NCBI RefSeq assembly: GCF_964340395.1
Contig: NC_135550.1
Span: 29,359,176-29,423,175 of the forward strand
DNA: 64,000 nt
DNA from: Glandiceps talaboti
Taxonomy: Eukaryota > Hemichordata > Enteropneusta > Spengelidae
Direction: 5' to 3'
Both the position numbers and the translations under genes were made by a program. Below, in pieces: positions 13,241-47,300 of the stretch. Each line of letters begins with the position of its first letter. The stretch's first letter is position 1. Below the pieces are notes generated by a model that saw only the letters and a list, made by a program, of their open reading frames with translations, was not told the DNA's origin and searched no databases.

Positions 13241-15255
13241 AACACTATAGTACTAATCTCATGGTACTAATCTCTATAGTACTAATCTATATAGCACTAA
13301 TCTCTAGAGCACTAATATCTATAGCACTAATCTCTATAGTACTAATTTCTATAGCATTAATCTCTAGAGCACTAATCTCTATAACACTAATCTCTATAGC
13401 ACTAATCTCTAGAGCACTAATCTCTATAGCACTAATCTCTATAGCACTAATCTCTATAGCACTAATCTCTATAGTACTAATCTCTATAGCACTAATCTCT
13501 ATAGCACTAATCTCTAGAGCACTAATCTCTAGAGCACTAATCTCTATAGTACTAATCTCTATAGCATTAATCTCTAGAGCACTAATCTCTATAACACTAA
13601 TCTCTATAGCACTAATCTCTAGAGCACTAATCTCTATAGTACTAATCTCTATAGCACTAATCTATATAGCACTAATCTCTATAGTACTAATCTCTATAGC
13701 ACTAATCTCTATAACACTAATCTCTAGAGCACTAATCTCTATAGCACTAATCTATATAGCACTAATCTATATAGCACTAATCTCTATAACACTAATCTCT
13801 ATAGCACTAATATCTATAGCACTAATCTCTAGAGCACTAATCTATATAGCACTAATCTATATAGCACTAATCTCTATAGCACTAATCTCTATAGCACTAA
13901 TCTCTATAGCACTAATCTATGTAGCACTAATCTCTGTAGCACTAATCTCTATAGCACTAATCTATATAGTACTAATCTCTAGAGCCCTAATCTATATAGC
14001 ACTAATCTATATAGTACTAATCTCTATAGCACTAATCTCTATAGCACTAATCTCTAGAGCACTAATCTATGTAGCACTAATCTCTATAGCACTAATCTCT
14101 ATAGCACTAATCTCTATAGCACTAATCTATAATCTATGTAGCACTAATCTCTATAGCACTAATCTCTATAGTACTAATCTCTATAGTACTAATCTCTATA
14201 GCACTAATCTCTAGAGCACTAATCTATATAGTACTAATCTCTATAGCACTAATCTCTATAACACTAATCTCTATAGCACTAATCTCTATAACACTAATCT
14301 CTATAACACTAATCTCTATAGCACTAATCTCTATAGCACTAATATCTATAGCACTAATCTCTATAGCACTAATCTCTATAACACTAATCTCTACAACACT
14401 AATCTCTATAGCACTAATCTCTATAGCACTAATCTCTATAGCACTAATCTCTATAGCACTAATCTCTATAGCACTAATCTCTATAGCACTAATCTCTAGA
14501 GCACTAATCCCTATAACACTAATCTCTATAGAACTAATCTCTATAGCACTAATCTATATAGTTCTAATCTCTATAGTACTAATCTCTATAGTACTAATCT
14601 CTATAGCACTAATCTCTATAGCACTAATCTCTATAGTTCTAATCTCTATAGTACTAATCTCTATAGTACTAATCTCTATAGCACTAATCTCTAGAGCACT
14701 AATCTCTATAACACTAATCTCTATAGTACTAATCTCTATAGTACTAATCTCTATAGCACTAATCTCTATAACACTAATCTCTATAGCACTAATCTCTATA
14801 GTACCAATCTCCATAGTACTAATCTCTATAACACTAATCTCTAGAGCACTAATCTCTATAACACTAATCTCTATAGCACTAACCTCTATAGTACTAATCT
14901 CTATAGCACTGATCTCTATAGCACTAATCTCTATAACACTAACCTCTATAACACTAACCTCTATAGTACTAATCTCTATAGCACTAATCTCTATAGCACT
15001 AATCTCTATAGTACCAATCTCCATAGTACTAATCTCTATAGCACTAATCTCTATAACACTAATCTCTAGAGCACTAATCTCTAGAGCACTAATCTCTATA
15101 ACACTAATCTCTATAGTACTAATCTCTATAGCACTAATCTCTATAGTACTAATCTCTATAGCACTAATCTATATAGTACTAATCTCTATAGCACTAATCT
15201 CTATAGTACTAATCTCTATAGTACTAATCTCTATAGTACTAATCTCTCTAGTACT
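13241..15255. repeat. 15-bp minisatellite, about 134 copies (2.0 kb)
   Basis: The unit is ACTAATCTCTATAGC with frequent variants at the ATAGC end (AGAGC, ATAGT, ATAAC) and CTAT for CTCT. Because 15 is a multiple of 3, long frames (a 317-codon one on plus at 13261-14214, and a 156-codon one on minus at 14554-15024) appear with five-residue periodicity (ALISI or ISAIE). They are by-products. A partial extra unit near 14130 breaks the plus frame. Confidence 0.98.
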
Positions 15256-15991
15256 TTATCCCAGGTAGTAAAAGTCAAGTTTGAATTATAAATGCAGCAT
15301 ATACTAGAACATACAAGGACTATAAATACAAGGACATGAAGATGCAGTACAAAACACTAAAGGTACACAGCGGAAATAGGTGCGACAACAAAAAGGCAAT
15401 GGCCAACAGGAAAACCTACTAAATGCTGTACATGTTCAGAAAAATAGGTTTCCCCTAAAAAATTAATAGATGGTTATTTACAACTCTTGAGTTTTTGTTT
15501 GAATTGAGGGTTTGTATTGACCACCCGCTAGTCATTATTGACATTCTTCCAAATCACCTGTGCATGGGATCTGAAGATTGCATTCCGTTCTAGCTTTTTA
15601 TTTTAAACAGATGTTATTTGCCTCTCAAATTATAAATATCCTCCCTAGGTGTTAAGATGTCATTAATGTAGCTGGATGTATTACCTGAAATTGAGTTAAT
15701 AACCAATTTAGTGATACAATGTTATTTCTTAATTAGATAGAAAACTTGTGATATTGGCATCAACCCACGATAGGAATCAAGTGGAATTCAAGGTTTAATT
15801 CTGGGATATATGTTCTTTTTCAATGTTACATAACATTTATCAACAGTATTGTAGTATAACTACTTTTAGGTTGTACTATTTTCACTGGTAATATAAATAT
15901 ATTTGAATTTCTCTCGATACAGTTTTTTTGTGTGACTGGTGTAGCGCCAGCAAACATGTCATGTTTACCCTCATTTCACTTCCTGTTGTGT
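15256..15991. other. Intergenic sequence, nothing recognised
   Basis: AT-rich unique DNA with no credible exon. Confidence 0.55.
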
Positions 15992-16629
15992 TTAGGGAGC
16001 CTTCAATAATTACAATGGGAGGGCCGGGGGAAGCAGGCCGGGCTGTTGCGTAAAATGTGACTCTCCCCCGATTCCATTGTGCTAAAAAAGTGACCATCTT
16101 TCAATTTCCCTTCTCTAAATTATGACTCCCCCCGTTAAAATATTTCAAAAGCAAGGTTTAAATGCTGTCAGGCATGGAAAAGGACACTAGCCCCAGAATT
16201 AATGGTTTAAATGAATTAATTCCCCTGCTGCCACCACGTTGAAAGTGTTAAACTTAAATGCATTTATTATATCCCCAACCACTACTACCACCACTGTATA
16301 TTTATTGGAAGACACTGTTCACTATATGCCACATGGTTTTCAGCAGCGATTTGATGAAATGGTCTGATATTAACCTAACCCTAAGCCATAATTTAAGGCA
16401 ATATTGGGCTGATCCATAGGCTAATAACAATGCAAAGAACTGGAACAACAATCGAATAATATCATTTTTGTGAGGTCCGACTAAGTGTGCAATACAAATA
16501 GTCAAAGTATAATCTGACCCTTTCCTAGTCCCGTAAATATGGTCCTCCCCCGAGAACCGATTTGTAAAACGTGGACCCCTCCCCCATTCCACCGGCCCTC
16601 CCCCTTGCAATTACTGAAGGCTCCCTTAA
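15992..16629. mobile_element. Inverted-repeat element with AGGGAGCCTTCAxTAATT ends
   Basis: The left arm (15992-16035) reads TTAGGGAGCCTTCAATAATT then ACAATGGGAGGGCCGG. The right arm (about 16585-16629) is its inverted match, ending ACTGAAGGCTCCCTTAAG. The element is about 640 bp with no transposase. A related end occurs at 55809. Confidence 0.78.
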
Positions 16630-19139
16630 GTATTCGTAACTTCGTAACTGAGACAGTGTTCCTATCTTTAAATAGTTATTGATGTTTGATTTCGGAGCAA
16701 CCGTACTATTTGCGTGTCCTTCATGATAAAGCGTTGCATTTATATCAACCATTATCTTCATATCGTGTATCGATTCATTTATCATAAGTATCTACTTCCT
16801 TTCCAAGTCCTAAATGTCACATGTTTAGTACATGAATAAGTTTGTTCAACACATGTCAGACTTGAAGCCAACGTCACCATCTTTGAGGAAAAACGAATAT
16901 CGACAAAATCAAGGTGAATTAACTGTAATGGCGCTGTCCCTTGCCAACAGTTAAAACTTTTTAAGTTTTAACTTTCGAAATACACGAAATGATATCACAA
17001 ACTATATTGTATTCAAATACATGTAGTTGCATATTTGTCTATGGTAAGGAAATGACTGCACATTGCGAAGAAAAGGTGACGAAGGGTGTTAACCTAAAAT
17101 TGTGAGGTCGGAAGTGTGGTAAGATAATCTATGCTATAATAATAGGTGTCAGATATTGTACTCCTTCGATGGGTACGCTTAGGTCAGTTATCTTAAAGGA
17201 AAGGGATGACGACGGAAATAAGTTACAATGGGGTTGGGCTTTCAAAAGCTTTACAGTTTTCTATAACTCTATTTCAATCTCTGACTGACAACTGGACTGT
17301 TTCTTCATTAGTCGCGGATGTCAATTTAACCGACGCCGTCTTTTGTAACGGAAGGTCGACTGCAATGATAAACTCATCACCATCGAGTCCAAAGTAACAA
17401 ACTCACGACATGTTATGTGGCAGTCTGTGATATAATGTGTATGATATTGAATTAACGTCGATCTATTCCCATACCCCTGGTTTCAAGTTTCACATAGACT
17501 AGTTCAGACTATCCCAACACGTTTATTTACACTACTTACAACATGTGTCTCATGATTTACAAGTTATTCATGAATAGTGTTCCAGTGTTTATCAAATATA
17601 TGATCACCATAAAACGAGAATAATCATTTGTTCATTTCATTTTATACAGATATTATATTCTTAAAAGATCGTGGGTTTTAATTTAAACATATTTCTACAA
17701 CTTCCAATGCAGTTAAGGGTGTTGTTATTTGTCCTGAATCTTCCATTGCAATAATTTTGAGTGTGAGGTCATTAGATCTCACCCAATGGTAAGGGATGAA
17801 CATCCAACAGAAATTAAACAACATAGTGCATGTTGGGGGTGGGTGGTGCGTGTATTTGGAATAGATTTGTTCGTACATTTTGTTAAGGCAGGCTATGGAC
17901 CCCTCTTGAAATATCTGGCGATAAATTTGTAGATGGGAGTCAGGGGCGTGCAGATATGTTCCATGTGTACATGAAAGGCGGAACAGCCTCAGGCATAAAT
18001 CAAATGAAACATACATTCCGCCACGGTCGGCAGTTGCCATTGCTGTACTTAACCTTATTGGACCCCTAGTATTGTGTACACACAGTCATTATTCTACTTG
18101 ATGAAGGCAATCCAACTACGTGTGGCTATCTTACATTTACACTACAATTAGTTCTGCGTCAATACTATAATTAATGAGAGTTTGGCCGTGAGGGTGACAA
18201 TTTAAAACTATAAATTAAATAGAGCTATAACATTTATTGCAAAGACAGTTGTCCTTTGGAGTTATGTCAAAATATATGGAATAGATAACGTTTTATAATT
18301 GTACTAAATATACATGAAGTAAATCGAAACGCTTTATTGGGCTATAAACTTAAACACTTCGAACATGAGTCATCTTATAAAATTTTGAAGTTTCATTGGG
18401 TTGAATTTGCCATTGTAGGGTTGGTTACACACTCATGGCTAAAATGACCACCGACTGGTGGTTTATGTACATCGGTTGGTCTTTTGTGTGGTCTAGACAT
18501 GATGGACGGACTGCTATTTTTATCGCCAAGAAAGCAATAACACTGTGTGGAAAAAAATACTCGTTCTGTTGAATACTGTAATTACTAGCTAAGTGCGCAT
18601 TCCTGTGTACAAAGAGATCTTGGCACGCATGACAGTGGTGGACGTTTGTCAACTGGTGGCGATACAACTCGTCAATTCTGAAAAGATCTAGAGGAGCGAT
18701 CTAGCTTTGACTGGCGTGGGGATCATTACCTCGAAACCCCTATTATGTACCGACACTATCAGTCAACCTACAATACTATTTGTGACCATTTGCACCACAA
18801 AAGAGAGGTGTCGGTATTGATATGTTTTCGCGCTTTATCTGTTGGCTGACAGGGCTTTCAAGGAGCACTGGGTGACTGGCGTCCCAAATTAATTTGTATA
18901 TTGAACACTCACGAGAGCCAATCAAGTGAAGCGGTTCTAACCAATACCACCCTATACACAGCGATCGAATGCTTCGAAGCCTGACCAGCTTTGTGCCTTA
19001 CAGTGCATGCTGCCTCGGTCCGAACACATAGGTACAGAGCTCTCGTTGATATCAATGACTTTTTAGCATTCAAAAGGCCACTCCATTGAACGTATTCTAA
19101 GCACTGACTGTCCTTACTACCATCGCTTATCGGATCCAT
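16630..19139. other. Upstream region of SMOC, no gene seen
   Basis: No recognised exon. The last several hundred bases (about 18400-19140) are somewhat richer in G+C and might include the SMOC promoter, but no specific site can be named. Confidence 0.45.
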
Positions 19140-19237
19140 TTAGCTCATTGGCAGGAGCGTCTCGAACGTGAAGACCTACAACTGCTGGCAAGAACAGACT
19201 TCACTGTGCTCGGTGAGGTGTAGTACTTCAATACGCC
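19140..19237 (+). promoter_or_regulatory. SMOC: Probable SMOC 5' untranslated region
   Basis: Sequence directly upstream of the ATG within exon 1. It is less AT-rich than its surroundings. No clear TATA box is seen, and the transcription start is not defined by the sequence. Confidence 0.3.
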
Positions 19238-39302
<20,065 letters not shown>

Positions 39303-41350
39303 TTTCGAGAAATGCAGGCCATGATGATGGTATCGATGACGTCACATCAACAAAATGACAGAAGAGAGACGGGAAAAGGAACTACAAATTTGGAGTCGCA
39401 TTTTAAAATTGGTTGATACCATCTGAATATATATATATATCAATATATTTTAAGTCGCTTTTGAGAAAAAAAAACATTGCTATTGATAGAGAATATATAT
39501 ATTTAAAAGTCCTTGACATTCATGGTACAAATTAAATGAAAGCGACAATTTCTGAAAGCAGTTGCTATCATTTGTAAATAGCAAAGCAACGAATGGACAA
39601 CTTCTAAAGCTTGTAGGAACCGATAGTGTATGTATAATAGCTTGATATTATAATAGATTTAAAGTGTAAATTTGTTTCCGTAAAAATAGTTCAGCTTGGA
39701 GGATGTCAGAATATATATTGTGTCTCACAACTGGACTTCGTTTTATGAAGTGTGTTCTCTACATTTCACAATGTTATCTTCCTGTTTGGCAAACGTTCCG
39801 CATCCAGTGGCGAGGTAAAAGGAGACGATGGCAATGAAATGATGATATATTCAGACCCCCCTCCCGCTGTATCCTGATGAAAATCTTTGTATTAGACATT
39901 TTTTACAGTTGATTTCCTGTTCATTTTAACTTCATTTTAGTCAAAAATCACAGTTACTGTATTTTAAACATGATTCATCTTAGATTGTTTTTATTCAGAA
40001 GAAAATATACAATTGGTCTTCTTTTAAGTGACATTCGTGACATGGAGCAATCTCAAAATTTAAATCTGTGCGTTTTCGATATTTGTATGAGTTCTCAGTT
40101 TGTGTTTTATTTATTTTATTTTGTTTATATTTTCTGCGACTCGCACTGTGCAGTTCACTGCCTTGGTCTACCTCAGTTGTACTAGCAATTATAACCGACA
40201 CCACTGAATGGGAATATTACATGTAAACTATTATCTATCATTTCCATATGATTAAATTCCTCCTTGTGTCAAACTTGTTCATCGGTGTCAACTCATTTAA
40301 GGTTGCATTGTGCATTCACAGACAACTGGGGGAGGGGTACTCCCCGGGGGGTACCCGGGTGGGTAATGGGTACGTATGTACCCTGGTGACCAAAAATTAC
40401 AACCATAAACTCTACAAAAATTCAAAAAATAGAGGTCAAAAGTCTACATTTTAGACAGAAAAAGGGGCCCGTCATGAGTTTTGAATACTTTTGATACACT
40501 TTCACGTGACACGTGCATGCTTCAGTCGTCGCTACTTCATTGGCTGGCCAGGGCCGGTGGGCGGGGCACCTACTTCCGATAAAGATGACTGAAAACAACC
40601 CTTGGAAGCAACCTTGTTCAAAATATGGGATCAAAAGTCGTACGTGCATTCAAAGAGGTGGATCAAACCTCTACATAATGCTTTAAATATCAAGACTCAA
40701 AAGTCTACATGAGTCGAAAAAACGCGCGGGGGGGGGGGGAGTCAAAACCGCGATATATACATTTTCTATGGGAGTGGGGTACTCCAAGGCTTCTTGTTTT
40801 CGGATGGCTCTATCAAACACTCAAAAAGTTTTCAAACGTCCCCAAATAATGTCATACAATTTCATAGCGATCACGGGCGTATCTCTTGAATGATTACATT
40901 TTGTGTACAAATTCAATGTGTTCTGATCGATGAAGGCAGGGATTTTTGTGATCCCGTGTTTTAGTGTACCGCTAAACAGAAAAGTTTGTCTATGTAGATT
41001 CGTTGATTCAATACACCTCATAGTGTACAATTTTTAAAAAGTATGTCATATCTAACAAATCAGTTTTGAAAATTGGTCCAGATGAGGCTAGCTTTAACCT
41101 ATTGCAAAATACTGTATATTACAAACCATGCGATAATACATTTACAGATAATAAAATCGTCTGATAATATGCTATAAAGCTTTAGTACGAAAGTAATGGC
41201 ATTCAAAATGTGCTCTCAGTCTCAGTACTAACAATGCGGGTCAGAAATCGCCATTATCTTCCAAACTTCGAAATCCTTAGTGACTAGCGTCCCCCCCCCC
41301 CTCTTGCCAGTCATAGTTTCTAGGGCTGAATGAAAAAAAAATACTGGGAA

Positions 41351-41668
41351 TAAGGCCAAATAAAAAAAAAAGTTGTTTCAAATTGTTTCCGGTTACCCGA
41401 CCTCACCTAGTTTTTCACGCCGACCCTAAACTTTTTTTGTGTGGAAACTGACATCAACTGAAAATGACAATATAAAACTATTCTTCCCATCTGTAATGGC
41501 TGTACATCTGATAGGAAGAAATAAACAACACAGAGACCAGTTGGAAAACAATGGGAAACCTGAACTATACACTTACACATAAAAAATAATATAATAAAAC
41601 AAAAAATCTACCTACCCACCTATTTTAAAATTGAACGTAATCGGAACCACACAATTTTTTACGCCTAA
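41351..41668. mobile_element. MITE-like element, copy A of a family also at 46141
   Basis: Starts near TAAGGCCAAATAAAAA and ends near AATTTTTTACGCCTAA. Shares with the 46141 copy the segments GAAACTGACATCA, TGACAATATAAAACT, GTACATCTGATAGGAAGAAA, AACACAGAGACCA and CGTAATCGGAACCA. About 318 bp, no coding capacity. Confidence 0.82.
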
Positions 41669-42140
41669 TACACACTGCATATATTCATGATATTCATGCC
41701 ATCATTGTTGGTACTCCTCCAAGTCTTAATTCAAGAGAGTGACGTAGAGGGCTCCCTCCTATCGTCTACCAAAAACCACTTTCTTCAACGCTGACATTTA
41801 CCCTTCAAATACATGATAATATCCAACACATTACCCCTAATAACCCTTGGAAATGACTGACTGAAAAGTTGAATAATGGGGATATCATAGATAAACGCTG
41901 ATTTTATGTAACTTGAGACATGCATCTTTTTATATGGAACTGATTTGAAAATGAATTTTGAAAGTCAGACTCATGTATAGGTCATTTTGGTAGGGTTAGG
42001 TAAAATTTCACTGCAGATAAAACTGACATTTTAAAGTTTCTCGGCTTTTATATACCCCATAAAAATGAAATGTGTATGAATGTAAAATTTCCTTACATCG
42101 AGTATATCTACGCTGATTCTTGGCGATACACAAGTGAAAG

Positions 42141-42141
42141 T

Positions 42142-42218
<77 letters not shown>

Positions 42219-42278
42219 ATGCATGCATGCATGTATGTATGTATGTATGTATGTATGTATGTATGACGGACGGACGGA
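42141..42278. repeat. Stepwise compound microsatellite (TG, TGCG, TGCA, TGTA, ACGG)
   Basis: TG dinucleotides pass to GTGC, then TGCA, then TGTA, then ACGG units. Confidence 0.97.
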
Positions 42279-42807
42279 TGAATGGATATAATTAGAAAAA
42301 AGAGAGTTTTTGATAGCATACGATACTGCAAGAAAATAAGAAGAAAACCCCTAAAATATAATATTCGCCTTGATTTTGAAATTAAGGGAGAATATAGCCG
42401 ACCCCTATAAACAGTGTTCTTGCAGAGCGTTGCCTAACTCTACTTTATCACATAAACTGACCTATATTCATTCCCACTGGCGGGTTGGTACCTGTGACTA
42501 ATCAATTGAATAATTATGTAAATGATTGATGTGTTGACTATATACACGTACACACTCCCCGATGTGATCCATATGTAGACGTCAGTCAGAGGAGTTGGTG
42601 ACTACTTTGAGTGTGTATATCCTTTTTATCTTTTCTGGCTATTAACACACCCCTCCACAAACACACACACCGGAAGATACACTGCCTACAGAAGGAAGAA
42701 ATTCAAAAAAGTAAATGATTTTAATACCCGTCCTGTTCGAAAGTGGCATCAGGTATGATTGGACTCGAGAACAACCACCTAAAACGCATGTCAATAACGT
42801 AATAGAC

Positions 42808-43003
<196 letters not shown>

Positions 43004-44159
43004 TTCCAACTTAGCCTAAGTTTATTCCAACTTTGTTCTCTGATAATAGCAGCCCAATTTCCTTGGTTAGGGAGGGGGGCTACTATTATTGTGGTGAATT
43101 TACAAAAATCTCGCCAACAAATATAACAGAGTGGAATCTCAGCTGCCAAGTATGACATCAGTACTTCGAGAAGTGAAATGAAAGATTCCGATGATCAAAG
43201 TAAACTTACTTGCAGTGAACTGTCGTGGATCGTTACTGCAGATTTCAAAATTAATATTGACATTACTTGCTTTTCATTAGCTACTCGGTAAGGTACGTTT
43301 TGAACCCATTCGCGTTGTACCCAGTTCAAGAACAGCAAACATCTAAGATATAGGTATAGACTTTGTCCCTTTTCTTGAAGAATTAATCATATAACTGTGC
43401 TGCCATGTTGTGTTTTAGTATCTTGACTGAGCCATCATCATCAAGCATTGTTCAATGACATCAACTCTCTGAATGATTCACTTACCCATTCTGTCATCAA
43501 AACCATCAGCAAATTGAGATGACATTTTTTTCCATGACAAATCTTGAGGTAGTGACTGTATAATAACTTACACATGTACAGCAGAGTAACTACGAAACAT
43601 GAATTTAACCTCTCTATATTTGGTTGACACTATTTTATTGAGATGCTCCCATCAGTTGTGTCTTGTACAAACATTTGACAGCTTATCCTGCCATTGATTT
43701 TAGTATAAGCACAAGTGATCTAGATATCTCTAGCAGTACTGCTTTGGTTACAGAAACACAGGGTAAGTTCTAGAGAAAATGGTCATACTTGAAAGTTTGC
43801 ATGTTGCAATTGTTGATATGAAATTTCAAAATATGGCATAGAGGTGTGAGAGTCTTATTCAATACCCAAGAAGTAGAATTTGAACATTTTGACCAGGACA
43901 ACAAAGAGATAATACATTCAACATACAAGTTTTAGGTTGAATATGTTTTTATTTACACATATAATTAATATTTTTTGTTTCAGATCTTTCCGTGTTCCGT
44001 GAAATTCACTCAGTCCAAAATAAAAGCAAAGAAAAAATAACCCAGAATGTAATCATAAATGACACAATAACACAAGTCTATACATTTAAAATACCATGTT
44101 GTGACATGCTTAAAGTTTTCACATTCCGGAATAAAGTGTGCAATCAAAAATAAACACGT

Positions 44160-44165
44160 TTTATT
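44160..44165 (-). terminator. DNAJC4: Poly(A) signal of DNAJC4
   Basis: AATAAA on the minus strand about 72 nt past the stop codon. Another AATAAA lies at 43953-43948. The first is the likelier signal because a short 3' UTR is plausible, but both could be used. Confidence 0.55.
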
Positions 44166-44236
44166 GCACACAAAAATGACTGTTGCATAAATCATTTCAG
44201 TGACGGTATAGCCAAAAACAAACTTTTTTGAAAACT

Positions 44237-44348
44237 CTACGACTCAGACTTTGTAGCCTTGACAGTCTCTAGTTGTTTCTGACGTTTCGCATGCATTTCA
44301 ATGTAGTTTCGCCGAAGCAACTCCATCTGTTTCTTGTTACCATTTTGC
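44237..44348 (-). CDS. DNAJC4: DNAJC4 exon 6: C-terminus
   Basis: A 112-nt final exon after TTATGTCTTTAG, phase 2 in, ending with TAG at 44239-44237. It encodes a basic, Gln/Lys-rich helix and ends ATKSES. Confidence 0.9.
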
Positions 44349-47300
44349 CTAAAGACATAAAAAGATGAAATACTAAGATGAAGTACCAAACTAAGTAACT
44401 GAGAGATAGAAATTAGAGAAGTGTGACAGTTCCTAATAAACAATTCATAGTGTTGCTGAGGAACCCTGGGACGAAGTGTGTGAGGAACCCTGGGAGGAAG
44501 TGTGTGATTAATTTTACACAATTGAGATCCACAACAAACACAATGGTTTCAGATTGATAACTTCACAGAATCAAAATCTTTATAAACTAACAAAGGTCAC
44601 AGGATTTTTTACAAAACAAGTAATCAAAGTTGAACAATTTACTGATGAATGTTGACACATGTTTGTAATTAAACTCATCAACACCTTTGCTCATTGGTGC
44701 TGAATGAGAACACCACTTTTTGTTCAGAGACAGAGCGAATAAAGATTTGGCCTTTGTAAACTGCTGTGCTGCATTGAAAAAAATTCTCATCCATTCCATG
44801 CCATGAGTAAATGAGTTAAATGAGTTAAATGCTAACCTTGCCCTTTGTTTTACTTGGTTATAAATTTCTCCAATCCGTCTATCCTTTTCATCTAATTTTG
44901 CCCTCGTAAACATGCCACCATATCTGTAATACAAAATTTTATATGCTTACATTTTTTCAATTCTAATATGACTCATTTTAAGTACTATGAAAACACAACA
45001 TGCTGCACTACTGTTCTTTTTTCTGATGTCGTTGAATATGACATCACCTTTCATTTCATTTTTCTGTATTAATAACGACTTGTAAAATTCCTATCAAAAT
45101 ATAATGACTAAATTCATGAAAGGAAGCCTGACTTATTGGATTGTTGTATTCCACAGTGTACGAGAAATTCAAATTACCACCTTTCTATCATGTGCAAGTC
45201 AGTTACAAAATAAATCATAATGATTTCACTATCTTAAGAGGCATAACATGATGTGTTGCCATTGGAAACACCAACACTTCAAGTTAATGGCGCTAGAGTT
45301 TCACTTTTTATTGCCACTGATATTAAGTCTGCTAGGATAACACACAATTATTATGTGTACATCAATTCAAATCTGGGTAGAATGATATACCCTGGAATGC
45401 CCTTCCTAATACAAAACATGAATGTAAATTGTCTACAAACAGGGTTTCTAGAATACATACATGTATGTAATATTATAATCCTGTCTAATTTACCAGCTTG
45501 GTGTTCTCATCATATGACTGATCCTCAAGTCTTTGTTGATATTAGACATGGTATTAGTCTGTTGGAATCAATAACAGCGATACATATAACTTTACCATTC
45601 AAATAACATCCACATGTCCCACCTGCAAATCCATTCGTATTATTCACCAAAAACCATGTCTTTTGCTCAGATAAGTTGAGACTAGCAATCCTGGCACACA
45701 ACTCTCCTATTTTGAAATCCCTCTACTAGCCAAGTACATGCATATACCTGAGGAAAACCTTTTATGTGACAAAAGTCACACAATACTAGCACTGTATCTT
45801 GATATCTTGATATTATAGAAGTCATACAACTAACATACCGTGCTAAAACAAAATGAATAATGGCTCCTCCTGAAACAAGTAGAAGACATCCAATTAAGAC
45901 ATTTGTATTGTTGGTTTTCTTGATTCCCCTTACGCCATAGTAAGGAGACTCTTTCTTAGCACCTGTGAAGCCATAGAAGTCGTGATGTGTGTACTCACTG
46001 GACCTGATAATAGACAATACAGTGTCAAGATAATCATTTAGTCATCACAAAAAGCTTGGTAAATATTAATATCTGAGCTATATAATGGATTAACATCATG
46101 CAAAACAAGTTGTTGCATTTGATGGAATTGTGGATTTAGCTAGGCCTAAAAAAAATAATAATTTGGTTCTAATTAACTGACCTAGTTTTTCATTGCCGAC
46201 CCTATACTTTTTTTTTGTATTCGAGAAAAAAAATGATAAAATCGCAAAAAAATTATGAAGTTTCATGAGAAATAGTGGCTGCAGAAACTGACATCAGCTT
46301 AAAAAGACAATATAAAACTGTTCTTCCAATCTGTAATGGATGTACATCTGATAGGAAGAAATGAATAACACAGAGACCATTTGGAAAACAATTGAAAGTC
46401 TGAACTAGACACTCACCCATAAAAAAAATATAATAAAATAAATTTTTTTAAAAATCTACCTACCCCACCTATTCTAAAGTCGAGCGTAATCGGAACCATA
46501 CAATTTTTTTATTAGGCCTTAAGAGAATATCTGATAATTGTATCTATCATACATAAATTATCATATACATAGAAAAGAATTATCATATACATAGACCTTC
46601 ATATTCCCCAGAGTGTGACATCATATTACTATACTTCTGATGTTAGAAGTATAATAATATCGTTGGGACTTCATTCAGTTGTTTGTAAATATTAAACTAC
46701 ATAATGATGGTGCATAAATAAATAATGTCGAAAATTATTAAGTAATAAATATACATTTAGTTTTTAAGACACATGGGGTAGTATGGTTTCCTTTCTTTAT
46801 TCAGTATTTTGTAGAATGTTGGACATCATAGTGAAGAGAAACTGCTTCTACTTTTACATTGTGTTATGTGTCAGCCACTAAACATGTCGTTAACACTGCT
46901 GTTAGGCTAAACATACACCACGCTCAACTGTTGCACATAAAACCTGTATGAAGTAGACATGTTATGGATTCCACAAATACATGTAATAAAACAGGTGTAA
47001 AAGTGTGTTTTCCCTTTTAATTCATGGTTTACCGAATATTGATTATCATTATGAATGTAACACAGTTCATACGAATACATCACCTTCCTTGCATCCACTC
47101 TAAATGTAATATAAAAACATCTAGACTCATATAGAAAAATGTACATTTGTGATAGTTTCATTGTTGTCATTTCAATTTGTTTTAATTTAAATATCGCTAT
47201 CATTTTTGAATGGCATTTGACCATAGGATTTTGAATATTTTTAATCCATGACTTAACACATTGTTTCCTACCTGAAAGTGTGTGGTGTGATTTTACTAAT

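Noticed and set aside
13261-14214. 317-codon open frame
   Set aside because: Translation of the 15-bp minisatellite; period is five residues and the minus strand is open for the same reason.
14554-15024. 156-codon minus frame
   Set aside because: Same minisatellite on the other strand.
19130-19215. tRNA-like TAGCTCATTGGCAGGAGC
   Set aside because: Resembles an A box, but no B box (GGTTCGANTCC-like) or cloverleaf follows at the right distance.
44587-44836. Continuation of the minus frame past DNAJC4 exon 5
   Set aside because: Read-through into intron 5; the AG|GTTAGC donor at 44837 joins in phase to the final exon, which matches the family.
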